This document shows, piece after piece, positions 35,474-45,184 of a DNA stretch of 64,000 bases. The stretch comes from Massilia violaceinigra (GTDB lineage: Bacteria > Pseudomonadota > Gammaproteobacteria > Burkholderiales > Burkholderiaceae_D), in the NCBI RefSeq assembly GCF_002752675.1, contig NZ_CP024608.1:1054001-1118000 (forward strand). The letters are read 5' to 3'. Numbering within the stretch: position 1 is the first letter of the stretch; every line of letters begins with the position of its first letter. A program made the position numbers and the translations under genes. The notes beneath the pieces were generated by a model. That model was not told the origin of the DNA. It saw nothing but the letters and a program-made list of their open reading frames with translations, and made no database searches.

Positions 35474-35758
35474 ATGGAAAACCTGTTTGCCTGGATGGCG
35501 TGGACCGCGCCGGTGGCTATTTTCTTTACCTGTATCGGCCTGATGCTGGCCGGGATGACGATCTGGCAGATCCGCTCGCCGTCGATCGAGCGGCGCGGCT
35601 TTTTGCCGATGTCGACCACGCGCGGCGACCGCCTGTTTATTGGCCTGCTCACCGCCGCATATGTTAACCTCGCGTGGGCGGGCCTGAGCGAGCTGCATCA
35701 GGGAATCGGTGCGGCGATCGGATTTGTGGTGCTGTTGATTGTGATGCGCTGGGGTTGA
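35474..35758 (+). CDS. DUF2160 small membrane protein of the glycerol importer (GlpU-like)
   Basis: A 94-residue protein with two membrane segments ('WTAPVAIFFTCIGLMLAGM' and 'GIGAAIGFVVLLIVMRWG', with a third possible in the middle). The short polar middle contains 'RRGFLPMSTTRGDRLFIGLL'. Proteins of this family sit between the permease and binding-protein genes of glpSTPQUV-type operons, where it is called GlpU. Its role is unknown; an accessory to the permease is likely. It starts one base after glpQ. Confidence 0.85.
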   Translation: MENLFAWMAWTAPVAIFFTCIGLMLAGMTIWQIRSPSIERRGFLPMSTTRGDRLFIGLLTAAYVNLAWAGLSELHQGIGAAIGFVVLLIVMRWG

Positions 35759-35819
35759 ACCGGGCACCGGCGCATGGTGGGGTACTTTTTTAACGATGTA
35801 CATAAAAAAAGGCGGAGAC

Positions 35820-37544
35820 ATGAAATTGAAAATGACATTGATGGCGGCTGCATTGCTGGCCACGGCGAGCGCTTGGGCCGAGACCAAGGATGCCGAAAAA
35901 TGGATTGGCCAGGAATTCCAGCCGTCCACGCTGTCGAAACAGCAGCAGCTCGAGGAAATGAAGTGGTTCATCGACGCTGCCGCCAAGTTGAAGGCCAAGG
36001 GCATCAAGGAAATCAGCGTGGTCTCCGAAACCATCGATACCCACGTCTACGAATCGAAGGTGCTGGCCAAGGCCTTCGAGGAAATCACCGGCATCAAGGT
36101 CAAGCACGACATCATCCAGGAAGGCGATGTGGTCGAGAAGCTGCAAACCTCCATGCAGTCCGGTAAAAGCATTTACGACGGCTGGGTGTCCGACTCTGAC
36201 CTGATCGGCACGCACTACCGCTATGGCGCCATCGTGCCGCTGTCGGACTACATGGCGGGCGAGGGCAAGGCCTTTACCAATCCGGGCCTGGACCTGAAAG
36301 ACTTCATTGGCGCGAGTTTTACCACCGCGCCGGACGGCAAGCTGTATCAGCTGCCCGACCAGCAATTCGCCAACCTGTACTGGTTCCGCGCCGACTGGTT
36401 CGCGCGCAAGGACCTCAAGGACAAGTTCAAGGCCAAGTATGGCTATGAGCTGGGCGTGCCGCAGAACTGGTCTGCGTATGAAGACATCGCCGAGTTCTTC
36501 ACCAACGACGTGAAGAACATCGATGGCAAGAAGGTGTTCGGCCATATGGATTACGGCAAGAAGGACCCGTCGCTCGGCTGGCGTTTCACCGATGCCTGGC
36601 TGTCGATGGCTGGTGCCGCCGACAAGGGCATTCCGAACGGCCTGCCGGTCGACGAGTGGGGCATCCGCGTGGCTGCCGACAAGTGCACGCCGGTCGGTGC
36701 GTCGGTCTCGCGCGGCGGGGCGACCAATTCGCCGGCGTCGGTGTTCGCGCTGACCAAGTACGTCGACTGGATGAAGAAGTACGCACCGCCGCAGGCGGGC
36801 GGCATGACGTTCTCGGAATCGGGCCCGGTGCCGGCGCAGGGTGAAGTGGCGCAGCAGATTTTCTGGTACACGGCGTTCACCGCGTCGATGATGAAACCGG
36901 GCCTGCCGGTGGTGCAGGCGGACGGCAAGCCGAAATGGCGCATGGCGCCGTCGCCGCACGGCCCGTACTGGAAAGAGGGCATGCAGAACGGTTACCAGGA
37001 CGTCGGTTCGTGGACCTTCTTCAAGTCGACCCCGCCGGACCGCCGCGCCGCAGCCTGGCTGTATGCGCAGTTCGTCACGTCGAAGACGGTGTCGCTCAAG
37101 AAGTCGATCACGGGGCTGACCTTTATTCGCGAGTCGGATATCAAACACGATTACTTTACCAAGAACGCGGATAAATACGGCGGCTTGATCGAGTTTTACC
37201 GCAGCCCGGCGCGGGTGGCGTGGAGCCCGACCGGCAACAACGTGGCGGATTATCCGAAGATGGCGCAGCTGTGGTGGAAGAACGTGGCCACGGCGGTGAG
37301 CGGCGAGAAGACCCCGCAGGCCGCGATGGATAACCTGGCCGAGGAAATGGATTCCGTGATGTCGCGTTTGCAGCGGGCGGGGATGCAGAACTGCGCGCCG
37401 AAGTTGAATCCAAAGGTCGATCCGGCCACGTATTTGACCGACAAGGCCGCGCCGTGGAAGAAGCTGGCCAACGAGAAGCCGAAGGGGGAGACGATTGCGT
37501 ATGACGTCTTGCTCAAGGCGTGGAAGGAAGGGCGGGCACGCTAG
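35820..37544 (+). CDS. glpV: Glycerol ABC transporter substrate-binding protein GlpV
   Basis: A 574-residue periplasmic binding protein with signal peptide 'MKLKMTLMAAALLATASAWA'. The mature protein is a two-lobe fold of the extracellular-solute-binding type 1 family; long size is typical of this glycerol group. 'GDVVEKLQTSMQSGKSIYDG' and 'LPDQQFANLYWFRADWF' mark the first lobe. It should bind glycerol and deliver it to GlpPQ. GGCGGAG precedes ATG 35820. It lies 61 bp after DUF2160, a small gap that may hold an internal ribosome loading site. Confidence 0.9.
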   Translation: MKLKMTLMAAALLATASAWAETKDAEKWIGQEFQPSTLSKQQQLEEMKWFIDAAAKLKAKGIKEISVVSETIDTHVYESKVLAKAFEEITGIKVKHDIIQEGDVVEKLQTSMQSGKSIYDGWVSDSDLIGTHYRYGAIVPLSDYMAGEGKAFTNPGLDLKDFIGASFTTAPDGKLYQLPDQQFANLYWFRADWFARKDLKDKFKAKYGYELGVPQNWSAYEDIAEFFTNDVKNIDGKKVFGHMDYGKKDPSLGWRFTDAWLSMAGAADKGIPNGLPVDEWGIRVAADKCTPVGASVSRGGATNSPASVFALTKYVDWMKKYAPPQAGGMTFSESGPVPAQGEVAQQIFWYTAFTASMMKPGLPVVQADGKPKWRMAPSPHGPYWKEGMQNGYQDVGSWTFFKSTPPDRRAAAWLYAQFVTSKTVSLKKSITGLTFIRESDIKHDYFTKNADKYGGLIEFYRSPARVAWSPTGNNVADYPKMAQLWWKNVATAVSGEKTPQAAMDNLAEEMDSVMSRLQRAGMQNCAPKLNPKVDPATYLTDKAAPWKKLANEKPKGETIAYDVLLKAWKEGRAR

Positions 37545-37554
37545 GCCTCCACCG

Positions 37555-37653
37555 CGTCGTCCCCGCGCAGGCGGGGACCCAAGTTCGTCGCTCAGTTGCT
37601 AAGGCACGAACTTGGATCACCGCGGGGGCGCCGAGCCCTGCGCGGGGATGACG
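37555..37653. repeat. Nested REP/BIME-like palindromic element before glpK
   Basis: Outer arms (37555-37571 and 37637-37653) match CGTC[G/A]TCCCCGCGCAGG and its complement. Inner arms CAAGTTCGT (37580-37588) and ACGAACTTG (37606-37614) are perfect complements. The element can fold into a long cruciform and resembles the split palindrome at 14517/16008. It may end glpV transcripts. Confidence 0.75.
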
Positions 37654-37694
37654 TGGTATCTCTCGTTTTACCTATCTCATCATCGCGACCCAGC

Positions 37695-39179
37695 ATGACC
37701 AAATTCATTCTCGCCATCGACCAGGGCACCACCAGTTCACGCGCGATCCTGTTCGACCGCGCCGGTCACATTCACGGCGCGGCGCAGCAGGAATTCCGCC
37801 AGTTCTTCCCCCAGCCCGGCTGGGTCGAACACGACGCCAACGAAATCTGGCAGTCGCAGCGCGCCGTCATCGACGAGGTCCTGCGCAGCAACGGCGTGCC
37901 GGCCAGCGACATCGCCGCCATCGGCATCGCCAACCAGCGCGAAACCACCGTGCTGTGGGACCGCGCCACCGGGGAACCGGTTGCCCCCGCCATCGTCTGG
38001 CAGGACCGCCGCAGCACGCCCTGCTGCGAAGAGCTGCGCGCCGACGGCCACGAAGACCTGTTCCAGCAAAAAACCGGGCTGGTTCTCGACGCCTATTTTT
38101 CCGGCCCCAAACTCAAATGGCTGCTTGACAACGTCCCCGGCGCGCGTGCTCGCGCCGAGCGCGGCGAGCTGGCCTTCGGCACCGTCGACAGCTGGCTCAT
38201 CTTTAAAATGAGCGGCAAGCACCTGACCGACCCAAGCAATGCCGCGCGCACCCTGATGTTCAACATCCACACCGCGCGCTGGGACGATGAGCTGCTGGCC
38301 CTGCTCGACATTTCCCCTGGCCTGTTGCCGGAGGTAGTCGCCAGCAGCGGCGTGGCCGCCCACACCGACGCCCGCCTGTTCGGCGTGGCCGTGCCGATTG
38401 CCGGTATCGCCGGCGACCAGCAAGCCGCCACCTTCGGCCAGGCTTGCCACAGCCCCGGTATGGCCAAGAATACCTACGGCACCGGCTGCTTCATGCTGAT
38501 GCACACCGGCCAAACGGCGACGATTTCGCAGAACAAGCTGATCAGCACGATCGGCTGGACCCTGCCAAAAGGTACCGATTACCTGCTCGAAGGCAGCGTC
38601 TTCATGGCCGGCGCCGCCATTCAATGGCTGCGCGACGGCTTGGGCATCATCAAGAGCGCGGCCGAGGTCGAAGAACTCGCGCTCGCCGTGCCGGACAATG
38701 GCGGGGTGCTGTTCGTGCCGGCGTTCGCCGGCCTGGGCGCGCCGCACTGGGATGCCTACGCGCGCGGTACCATGGTCGGCATGACGCGCGGCACCAACAA
38801 ATCCCACATCGCGCGTGCCACGCTCGAGAGCATCGCCCTGCAAAGCGCCGACGTGCTCGACGCCATGCAGGCCGACGCCGCCATGCCGCTGACCCAGCTG
38901 CGGGTCGACGGCGGCGCCGCCCGCAACAACCTGCTGATGCAGTTCCAGGCCGATATTCTCGGCGTGCCGGTGGTGCGCCCGGTGGTGACAGAAACCACCG
39001 CCCTGGGCGCGGCCTTCCTGGCCGGGCTGGCGGTGGGTTTCTGGGCCTCGCAGGAGGAAATCGCGGCCCAGTGGCAGATGGAACGGCGCTTCGAGCCCGC
39101 CATGGCGAAGGATGAGCGTGCGCAGCGCATGGGCGAATGGCGACGCGCGGTGGAGCGCTCGCGCGCCTGGAGCCAGTAG
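37695..39179 (+). CDS. glpK: Glycerol kinase
   Basis: The 494-residue FGGY-family enzyme phosphorylates glycerol to glycerol-3-phosphate. The ATP motif '[15 protein letters not shown]' is at the N-terminus, '[11 protein letters not shown]' and '[15 protein letters not shown]' follow, and the second signature '[17 protein letters not shown]' is near residue 415. ATG 37695 begins '[11 protein letters not shown]', the usual start. It lies 150 bp after glpV, behind the palindromic element, so it may be expressed separately from the transporter genes. No glycerol facilitator gene is present in the window, in keeping with active import. Confidence 0.96.
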   Translation: MTKFILAIDQGTTSSRAILFDRAGHIHGAAQQEFRQFFPQPGWVEHDANEIWQSQRAVIDEVLRSNGVPASDIAAIGIANQRETTVLWDRATGEPVAPAIVWQDRRSTPCCEELRADGHEDLFQQKTGLVLDAYFSGPKLKWLLDNVPGARARAERGELAFGTVDSWLIFKMSGKHLTDPSNAARTLMFNIHTARWDDELLALLDISPGLLPEVVASSGVAAHTDARLFGVAVPIAGIAGDQQAATFGQACHSPGMAKNTYGTGCFMLMHTGQTATISQNKLISTIGWTLPKGTDYLLEGSVFMAGAAIQWLRDGLGIIKSAAEVEELALAVPDNGGVLFVPAFAGLGAPHWDAYARGTMVGMTRGTNKSHIARATLESIALQSADVLDAMQADAAMPLTQLRVDGGAARNNLLMQFQADILGVPVVRPVVTETTALGAAFLAGLAVGFWASQEEIAAQWQMERRFEPAMAKDERAQRMGEWRRAVERSRAWSQ

Positions 39180-39253
39180 GGCGTCGGGGATCGCTCGCGC
39201 CGCTCACGGCTGCATCGCGCGTCGCGTAGCGTGCCGCTGCCGTGGGTCGCTTG

Positions 39254-39259
39254 TATAAT
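39254..39259 (+). promoter_or_regulatory. TATAAT -10 box upstream of ubiE
   Basis: A perfect TATAAT lies 27 bases before ATG 39286. The expected -35 position (GTGCCG at 39231-39236) is weak. Confidence 0.5.
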
Positions 39260-39285
39260 GCACGCAGACAAACGGCGGCCCTACT

Positions 39286-40020
39286 ATGACAAACAGCACA
39301 CATTTCGGTTACAAAACGGTCTCCGAGGACGACAAGGTCCACGAAGTGGCCAAGGTGTTCCATTCGGTCGCATCCAAGTACGACGTGATGAACGACCTGA
39401 TGTCGGGCGGCCTGCACCGGCTGTGGAAGACCTTCACCATCGCCAACGCGGGCGTGCGCCCCGGCTTCAAGGTGCTCGACATCGCCGGCGGCACGGGCGA
39501 CCTGGCCAAGGCTTTCGCCAAGCAGGCCGGCAAGACCGGCGAAGTCTGGCTCACCGACATCAACGAATCGATGCTGCGCGTCGGCCGCGACCGCCTGCTC
39601 AACAAGGGCCTGATCACGCCGACCCTGCTGTGCGACGCCGAAAAGCTGCCGTTCCCCGACAATTATTTCGACCGCGTCAGCGTGGCCTTCGGCCTGCGCA
39701 ACATGACCCACAAGGACCAGGCGCTGGCGGAAATGCGGCGCGTCCTGAAACCCGGCGGCAAGCTGCTGGTGCTCGAATTCTCCAAGGTCGCCACGCCCCT
39801 GCAAAAGCCCTACGACGTGTATTCGTTCTCGGTACTGCCGTGGCTGGGCCAGAAAATCGCCGGCGACGCCGAAAGCTACCGCTACCTGGCCGAGTCGATC
39901 CGCATGCATCCGGACCAGGAAACCCTCAAGACGATGATGGAAACGGCGGGCCTGGAGCGGGTCCAGTATTTCAATTTGACTGCCGGCGTGGCGGCATTGC
40001 ACACCGGTATCAAGTTCTAG
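39286..40020 (+). CDS. ubiE: Ubiquinone/menaquinone biosynthesis C-methyltransferase
   Basis: A 244-residue SAM-dependent methyltransferase that adds the C-methyl group to the quinone ring (demethoxyubiquinol in Q synthesis). '[20 protein letters not shown]' is the family's start, '[15 protein letters not shown]' is SAM motif I, and '[20 protein letters not shown]' and '[15 protein letters not shown]' follow. It heads a ubiE-Tim44-ubiJ-ubiB row. In related genomes DUF971 lies just upstream; here the glycerol region intervenes. Confidence 0.97.
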   Translation: MTNSTHFGYKTVSEDDKVHEVAKVFHSVASKYDVMNDLMSGGLHRLWKTFTIANAGVRPGFKVLDIAGGTGDLAKAFAKQAGKTGEVWLTDINESMLRVGRDRLLNKGLITPTLLCDAEKLPFPDNYFDRVSVAFGLRNMTHKDQALAEMRRVLKPGGKLLVLEFSKVATPLQKPYDVYSFSVLPWLGQKIAGDAESYRYLAESIRMHPDQETLKTMMETAGLERVQYFNLTAGVAALHTGIKF

Positions 40021-40030
40021 GAAACGTACG

Positions 40031-40651
40031 ATGAAAAAATTTGTTGCAAGCATGATTTTCGCCATGTCGGCACTGTCCGGCACGGCGCTTCCCGGCGCGG
40101 CCATGGCGCAGCAGGCCCCGGCAGCCGCTCCCGCCGCCGCCACATCGGAATACCCGCCCCAGGTTCTCATCGGCGGCGCGGTCATGCTGTTCGGCCTGGC
40201 AGGTTTCTTTGGCTTTCGCATCATCCGGCGCCGCGACGCGGCGGCCAAACCCGCGCCTGTCGCGGTCAGCGCCAAACCCGCCTTTCCGCCCGGTTTCGAC
40301 AACACCGCCTTCCTGCGCCAGGCCAAGGCCACCTTCATCCGCATGCAAAAGACCTGGGACAAGGCCGACGCCAGCGACCTGCGCCAGTTCACCACGCCGC
40401 AGGTATTCGCCGAACTGCAGCCGCAAATGCAGGCGCCCGGCGCCAGCGTCACCGAGGTGGTCTCGATCGAGTCCGAACTGCTGGGCGTCGAAACCGTGGG
40501 CGACAGCTTCCTGGCCACGGTCCGCTTCAGCGGCCAGATCCGCACCGCGCCGGGTGCCGCTCCCGAGCCGCTGGCCGAGGTATGGAATATGTCCAGGCCG
40601 CTCAAAGGCGGCGGCGACTGGAAGCTGGCGGGCATCGGGCAGCTTTCCTGA
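40031..40651 (+). CDS. Tim44-like domain membrane protein
   Basis: A 206-residue protein with a hydrophobic N-terminus ('MKKFVASMIFAMSALSG') that may be a signal peptide, an Ala/Pro-rich spacer, and a membrane segment ('GGAVMLFGLAGFFGFRIIRR'). The C-terminal ~110 residues ('FLRQAKATFIRMQKTWDKAD' to 'DWKLAGIGQ') match the Tim44 domain. It is regularly found between ubiE and ubiJ in this group; its part in quinone synthesis or membrane assembly is unknown. It begins 10 bp after ubiE. Confidence 0.85.
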   Translation: MKKFVASMIFAMSALSGTALPGAAMAQQAPAAAPAAATSEYPPQVLIGGAVMLFGLAGFFGFRIIRRRDAAAKPAPVAVSAKPAFPPGFDNTAFLRQAKATFIRMQKTWDKADASDLRQFTTPQVFAELQPQMQAPGASVTEVVSIESELLGVETVGDSFLATVRFSGQIRTAPGAAPEPLAEVWNMSRPLKGGGDWKLAGIGQLS

Positions 40652-40709
40652 TTATTCTTTCTCAAAGTAACAGTGCTGCCGGAAAAGTGCCCGGCAAACT
40701 GGTAAGATC

Positions 40710-40742
40710 AAAACCGCCCGCTGTCCTGGGCGGTTTTGTTCT
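40710..40742 (+). terminator. Rho-independent terminator between the Tim44-like gene and ubiJ
   Basis: A perfect 10-bp stem, AAAACCGCCC (40710-40719) / GGGCGGTTTT (40728-40737), has an 8-base loop and T-rich end. It divides the quinone cluster, so ubiJ-ubiB probably have their own promoter or depend on readthrough. Confidence 0.8.
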
Positions 40743-40756
40743 TTAAGCGTGCCCAC

Positions 40757-41434
40757 ATGTCACCACCGAACTCGTTTACTCCCCAATCCGCGCTGATGGC
40801 GCCCGCCATCGCCGCAATCAATCACTTGCTGGCGCAGGAAGCGTGGGCCAGGGATGCACTGGCGTTGCACAGCGGTAAAGTGGCCTGCATCGATGCCAGC
40901 GGCATGGCGCTGCGCCTGCTTGTCACGCGCGACGGCATGGTCGAGGCCAGCCCGGCCGGCACGCCGGAGGAGGGCGCCAGCGTCACCATCCGCGTCAAGC
41001 TGGCCGACCTGCCGCTGATCGCCCAGAACCGCGAGCGGGCCTTTTCCTACGTCAAGATCGAAGGCGATGCCGAGTTCGCCAACACGATTTCGCAACTGAG
41101 CAAGGGTTTGCGCTGGGAAGCCGAGCACGACCTCGAACGCCTGATTGGCCCGATTGCCGCCACCCGCCTGGTGGGCGGCGCCAGAAGCGTGTTCGACGGC
41201 GTGCGCGCCGCCCACGGCAAGGTGGCGGAAAACCTGGCCGAATTCTTCCTCGAAGAGCAGCCCCTGCTGGTGCGTCCGGCCACGGTCGACGATTTCGGCG
41301 CCGAAGTGAGCCGCCTGCGCGACGATGTCGAGCGCACCGCCAAGCGTCTCGCCCGGCTCGAACAAAAGCTGGCGCCCACGGGTGCCGCACCGGACGCGCT
41401 AAATGCTGCCGGGCAACAAAAACTGGATCTTTAA
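40757..41434 (+). CDS. ubiJ: Ubiquinone biosynthesis accessory factor UbiJ (SCP2 domain)
   Basis: A 225-residue protein with an SCP2-type lipid-binding domain ('[20 protein letters not shown]', '[20 protein letters not shown]', '[20 protein letters not shown]') and a C-terminal coiled segment ('[20 protein letters not shown]'). UbiJ helps assemble the aerobic quinone-synthesis complex and presents the hydrophobic intermediate. ATG 40757 starts '[14 protein letters not shown]'. It overlaps ubiB by one base. Confidence 0.9.
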   Translation: MSPPNSFTPQSALMAPAIAAINHLLAQEAWARDALALHSGKVACIDASGMALRLLVTRDGMVEASPAGTPEEGASVTIRVKLADLPLIAQNRERAFSYVKIEGDAEFANTISQLSKGLRWEAEHDLERLIGPIAATRLVGGARSVFDGVRAAHGKVAENLAEFFLEEQPLLVRPATVDDFGAEVSRLRDDVERTAKRLARLEQKLAPTGAAPDALNAAGQQKLDL

Positions 41435-43002
41435 TGGTATTGAAATTCCTGCGCCTGCTTAAAATTCTCCGGGTCGCGGTCAAGTACGGCCTCGACGAAA
41501 TCGCCATCTCCGGCCTGAAAGTGCCGCGCACGGCCAAGCTGATCGACAATGTGATCTTCTGGCGCGATATCTCGGCCCCGCGCGGCGTGCGCCTGCGCAT
41601 GGCGCTGGAAGAACTGGGCCCGATCTTCGTCAAGTTCGGCCAGGTACTCTCGACCCGGCGCGACCTGATGCCGTTCGACATCGCCGACGAGCTGACCCAT
41701 CTGCAGGACCGGGTGCCGCCGTTCAGTTCCGAACTGGCGATTGCCCAGATCACACGCTCGCTGCGCGCCCACCCGGACGAACTGTTCGCCAGTTTCGACC
41801 GTACCCCGGTCGCGTCGGCATCGATCGCCCAGGTGCACTTCGCAATCTTGAAGGATGGCAAGGAAGTCGCCGTCAAGGTGCTGCGTCCCGGCATGAAAAA
41901 GTCGATCGATGAAGACGTGGCGCTGATGCATATCGCCGCCGAGTGGATCGGGCGCATCTGGGCCGACAGCAAGCGCCTGAAACCGAAGGAAGTCGTCGCC
42001 GAGTTCGACAAATACCTGCATGACGAACTCGACCTGATGCGCGAGGCCGCCAACGCCAGCCAGCTGCGCCGCAATTTCGCCGGCTCCAACCTGCTGATGG
42101 TGCCCGAGATGTACTGGGATTACTGCGCCAGCAGCGTGATCGTCATGGAACGCATGCACGGCATTCCGGTCTCGCAGATCGACCGCCTGGCGGCCGAGGG
42201 CGTGGACTTGAAAAAACTCTCCAGCGACGGCGTCGAGATTTTCTTCACCCAGGTGTTCCGCGATGGCTTTTTCCATGCGGATATGCACCCGGGGAATATT
42301 TTGGTCTCGGTGGCGCCGGAAACCTTCGGCCGCTACATTGCGCTCGACTTCGGCATCGTCGGCACCCTGAACGACTTCGACAAGGATTACCTGTCGCAAA
42401 ACTTCCTGGCCTTCTTCCGGCGCGACTACAAGCGCGTGGCCGAAGCCCACATCGAATCGGGCTGGGCCCCGCGCGAAACCCGGGTCGACGAGCTCGAATC
42501 GGCCGTGCGCGCCTGCTGCGAACCGATCTTCGACCGCCCGCTCAAGGATATTTCCTTCGGCCAGATCCTGCTGCGCCTGTTCCAGACCTCGCGCCGCTTC
42601 AACGTCGAAGTCCAGCCGCAACTGGTGCTGCTGCAAAAAACCCTGCTCAATATCGAAGGCCTGGGGCGCCAGCTCGATCCCGACCTGGACCTGTGGAAAA
42701 CCGCCAAGCCTTATCTGGAGCGCTGGATGGGCGAACAGGTCGGTGTGCGCGGCATGGTCGAGCGCCTCAAGGCCGAGGCGCCGCGCTACACCCACATCAT
42801 TCCGCAACTGCCGCGCCTGGTTCACCGGGCGCTGCTGCAGGCGGCCGAGCCGGCTACCATCAACCATGACTTGCTCAAGATCCTGGTGATCGAGCAGCAG
42901 CGCACCAACCGCCTGATCTCGGTCGCGCTGGCCTGCGCCGCGCTGGTCGTGAGCGGGGCGGTGGCGCTGCTGGCCTACGGACGCTGGTCGCACCTGATCT
43001 GA
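41434..43002 (+). CDS. ubiB: UbiB atypical kinase-like protein of ubiquinone synthesis
   Basis: A 522-residue member of the UbiB/ADCK family needed for aerobic ubiquinone synthesis, probably as an ATPase that extracts quinone precursors. The diagnostic KxGQ motif is in '[16 protein letters not shown]'. The kinase-like core follows with '[13 protein letters not shown]', '[16 protein letters not shown]', 'DMHPGNILV' and 'ALDFGIVG'. The C-terminal end has a membrane helix ('[20 protein letters not shown]'). It follows ubiJ directly. Confidence 0.95.
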   Translation: MVLKFLRLLKILRVAVKYGLDEIAISGLKVPRTAKLIDNVIFWRDISAPRGVRLRMALEELGPIFVKFGQVLSTRRDLMPFDIADELTHLQDRVPPFSSELAIAQITRSLRAHPDELFASFDRTPVASASIAQVHFAILKDGKEVAVKVLRPGMKKSIDEDVALMHIAAEWIGRIWADSKRLKPKEVVAEFDKYLHDELDLMREAANASQLRRNFAGSNLLMVPEMYWDYCASSVIVMERMHGIPVSQIDRLAAEGVDLKKLSSDGVEIFFTQVFRDGFFHADMHPGNILVSVAPETFGRYIALDFGIVGTLNDFDKDYLSQNFLAFFRRDYKRVAEAHIESGWAPRETRVDELESAVRACCEPIFDRPLKDISFGQILLRLFQTSRRFNVEVQPQLVLLQKTLLNIEGLGRQLDPDLDLWKTAKPYLERWMGEQVGVRGMVERLKAEAPRYTHIIPQLPRLVHRALLQAAEPATINHDLLKILVIEQQRTNRLISVALACAALVVSGAVALLAYGRWSHLI

Positions 43003-43004
43003 CC

Positions 43005-43601
43005 ATGCCCGACTTCGCCAGCCGCGATCCGCAGTCGCCCGCCTTCTGGGACGAGCGCTTCGAGCGCGGTTTCACGCCCTGGGACCGGGGCGGGGTGCCG
43101 GCGGCGCTGCGCGATTTCGTCGGCCGCGCAGCTCGCCCGCTGCGCACCCTCATTCCCGGCTGCGGCGCCGCCTACGAACTGGCCTATCTATCGGATGCCG
43201 GGTGGGACGCCACCGCCATCGATTTTTCGCCGGCCGCCGTGGCCGCTGCCAGGGCGGCGGTGGGGCCGTGGAGCGAGCGCGTGCGCGAGGCGGACTTTTT
43301 TGCGTTTGCGCCGGACCAGCCGGTCGAATTGATGTACGAACGTGCTTTCCTGTGCGCCTTGCCGCGCGCCATGTGGCCGCAAGTGGCCGCGCGCTGGGCC
43401 GACCTGCTGGCGCCCGGAGCGCTGCTGGCGGGATTTTTCTTCTTCGACGATGTGCTCAAGGGGCCGCCGTTCGGAATCGGTCGGGCCGAACTCGATGCCT
43501 TGCTCACGCCGGCATTTCGCTGCGTGGAAGATGCTGCCGTGGAGGATTCGATTGCCGTGTTTGCCGGCAAGGAGCGCTGGATGGTGTGGCAGCGCAGGTG
43601 A
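43005..43601 (+). CDS. TPMT-family SAM-dependent methyltransferase
   Basis: A 198-residue enzyme of the thiopurine/halide methyltransferase family. The start 'FWDERFERGFTPWDRGGVPA' is family-typical, and SAM motif I is 'TLIPGCGAAYELAYLSDAG'. 'ERAFLCALPRAMWPQVAARW' is the next block. Substrates of bacterial members include sulfhydryl, selenium or halide compounds; here it is not known. It starts 2 bp after ubiB and is convergent with the PpiC gene. Confidence 0.85.
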   Translation: MPDFASRDPQSPAFWDERFERGFTPWDRGGVPAALRDFVGRAARPLRTLIPGCGAAYELAYLSDAGWDATAIDFSPAAVAAARAAVGPWSERVREADFFAFAPDQPVELMYERAFLCALPRAMWPQVAARWADLLAPGALLAGFFFFDDVLKGPPFGIGRAELDALLTPAFRCVEDAAVEDSIAVFAGKERWMVWQRR

Positions 43602-43653
43602 GCCGTTCCCGCTGGGGGAACGGCGTGATGCACGCCGCGGCGTAGTCGCCGCG
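43602..43653. terminator. Twin hairpins between convergent genes
   Basis: GCCGTTCCC (43602-43610) / GGGAACGGC (43616-43624) forms the first stem, and CGCGGCG (43636-43642) / CGCCGCG (43647-43653) the second. No T run is present, so this is a possible bidirectional end rather than a classic terminator. Confidence 0.4.
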
Positions 43654-43670
43654 ACGCCGGCCGGAGCCGC

Positions 43671-44663
43671 TTACTTCGATGCTGCCGGGGTGGCGGCCGC
43701 TGGCGCTGCCGCCGGTGCAGGTGCTGCGCCGTGGTCGTGGCCATCGTGGGCCGCTGGTGCGGCCGGTGCCGCTGCGCCCGTTGCCGCTGGCGCTGGCGCC
43801 GGGGTGGTGTACACAATCTTGGCGTCAGCTTTCAGCTTGTCCAGATACGCCTTCATGTTGGTGCGCTGAACCTGCTGCTTGAGCTGATCCTTGAGCTGTT
43901 CCAGCGGCGGCGGGGTGATCGGACGCGAATCTTCCAGCATGATCACGTGGTAGCCGAACTGCGACTTGACTGGCTCTTCGGTGAACTTGCCTTTTTCCAG
44001 CTTGGCCACGGCCGCGCCGAACTCGGGCACCATGCTGGCCGGGTTGAACCAGCCCAGATCGCCGCCGTTGACTTTCGAGCCGGGATCGTTCGATTTTTCC
44101 TTGGCCAGGCTGGCGAACGCCTTGGCATCCTTTTTCAGCTTGACGATGATGCTTTTCGCTTCGGCTTCTTCCTTGACCAGGATATGGCGCGCCTTGAATT
44201 CGGTACCGCCGGCCGTGCCGACCATCTTGTCGTATTCAGCCTTGACCATCTCGTCGGTCACCGGATTGGCCTTGATCCAGTCCTGGATGAAGGCGTTGGC
44301 CGTCATCGACTGCTTGATCAGCTCCAGCTGGCGCTTGACGTCGTCGGTCTTGTCCAGGCCCTTCTTGGTGCCTTCGTTGGCCACCAGGGTCTGCATGGCC
44401 AGGTTGTCGACGATGGCCTTGCGCAGCTCAGGGGTGTCCGGCTGGCCCTGGGCGGTGCGCTCCTTGACCATCATGTCGACCGTGGCGGTCGAGATCGCGG
44501 TTCCGTTGACGGTGGCTGCGACGCCATCTTTGGCGGCAGGAGCCGAGGTGGAGGTCGCACCGGACTTCGCAGGCGCTGCGTTGGCCGTATCTTTTGGGCC
44601 GCAGGCGGCCAATGCCAGCGCCGAGGCAGCGCCGATGAACAGAACACGAGACTTTATCAACAT
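43671..44663 (-). CDS. PpiC-type peptidyl-prolyl isomerase lipoprotein
   Basis: A 330-residue protein with a lipobox ('ALALAAC', Cys ~21), so it is predicted lipid-anchored at the membrane with its body in the periplasm. An N-terminal SurA-like helical region precedes a parvulin domain ('FKARHILVKEEAEAKSIIVK', 'GGDLGWFNPASMVPEF', 'VKSQFGYHVIML'). It is probably a folding helper for exported or outer-membrane proteins. The last ~50 residues are Ala/Pro-rich and include a His/Asp cluster 'AAHDGHDHGAA', which could bind metal. It diverges from the fmdB operon by 143 bp. Confidence 0.9.
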   Translation of the reverse strand: MLIKSRVLFIGAASALALAACGPKDTANAAPAKSGATSTSAPAAKDGVAATVNGTAISTATVDMMVKERTAQGQPDTPELRKAIVDNLAMQTLVANEGTKKGLDKTDDVKRQLELIKQSMTANAFIQDWIKANPVTDEMVKAEYDKMVGTAGGTEFKARHILVKEEAEAKSIIVKLKKDAKAFASLAKEKSNDPGSKVNGGDLGWFNPASMVPEFGAAVAKLEKGKFTEEPVKSQFGYHVIMLEDSRPITPPPLEQLKDQLKQQVQRTNMKAYLDKLKADAKIVYTTPAPAPAATGAAAPAAPAAHDGHDHGAAPAPAAAPAAATPAASK

Positions 44664-44768
44664 CGTTCAATTTCCTTTTTCAAGTTAGCCCGGCGCATGC
44701 CGCGCAGCAGGCACGCATCTTACCATCCTCGCGGCTGGCCATTTATGCTTGTGACTTTGAAAAAAGCT

Positions 44769-44774
44769 TATAAT
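44769..44774 (+). promoter_or_regulatory. TATAAT box upstream of the fmdB-DUF502-aspS group
   Basis: A perfect TATAAT lies 32 bases before ATG 44807; no good -35 hexamer was found at 16-18 bp. GCGGAG at 44795-44800 serves as ribosome-binding site. Confidence 0.5.
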
Positions 44775-44806
44775 TCAGGGTTTTGACGATTTTTGCGGAG
44801 TATTCA

Positions 44807-45142
44807 ATGCCGATTTACGCCTACCGCTGCGATGAATGCGGTTTTGCCAAGGATGTATTGCAGAAGATCTCCGACCCTGTGTTGACGGTCTGCGTGTCCT
44901 GCGGCAAGCCTTCTTTCAAGAAGCAATTAACCGCCGCCGGCTTCCAGCTTAAGGGAACCGGCTGGTACGCCACCGATTTCCGGGGCGGAGCCGCGCCATC
45001 GACGGGTACCGCCAGCGGTCCGGCCGAGGGCGGCGCAGCCGCGCCCGCAGCCCCGTCTACTGCGGCAAGCCCGGCCGCCGAGTCGTCCGCGCCCGCGGCG
45101 CCAGCCAAGCCGTCGGCCACGCCGGGCAGCGGCACGCCCTGA
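44807..45142 (+). CDS. FmdB-family zinc-ribbon protein
   Basis: A 111-residue protein. The N-terminal zinc ribbon has two Cys pairs, 'YRCDECGF' and 'VCVSCGKPSF', followed by the family's 'LKGTGWYATDFRGG'. The last ~50 residues are a low-complexity Ala/Pro/Ser tail. FmdB proteins were named for a putative regulator of formamidase but their role in most bacteria is unknown. Position directly before a DUF502 gene and aspS is conserved in betaproteobacteria. ATG 44807 gives the usual 'MPIYAYRC' start. Confidence 0.88.
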   Translation: MPIYAYRCDECGFAKDVLQKISDPVLTVCVSCGKPSFKKQLTAAGFQLKGTGWYATDFRGGAAPSTGTASGPAEGGAAAPAAPSTAASPAAESSAPAAPAKPSATPGSGTP

Positions 45143-45184
45143 GCCAAGGGACGCTGTGGCGTCCCGCCAATTACCGAGAGCCGA

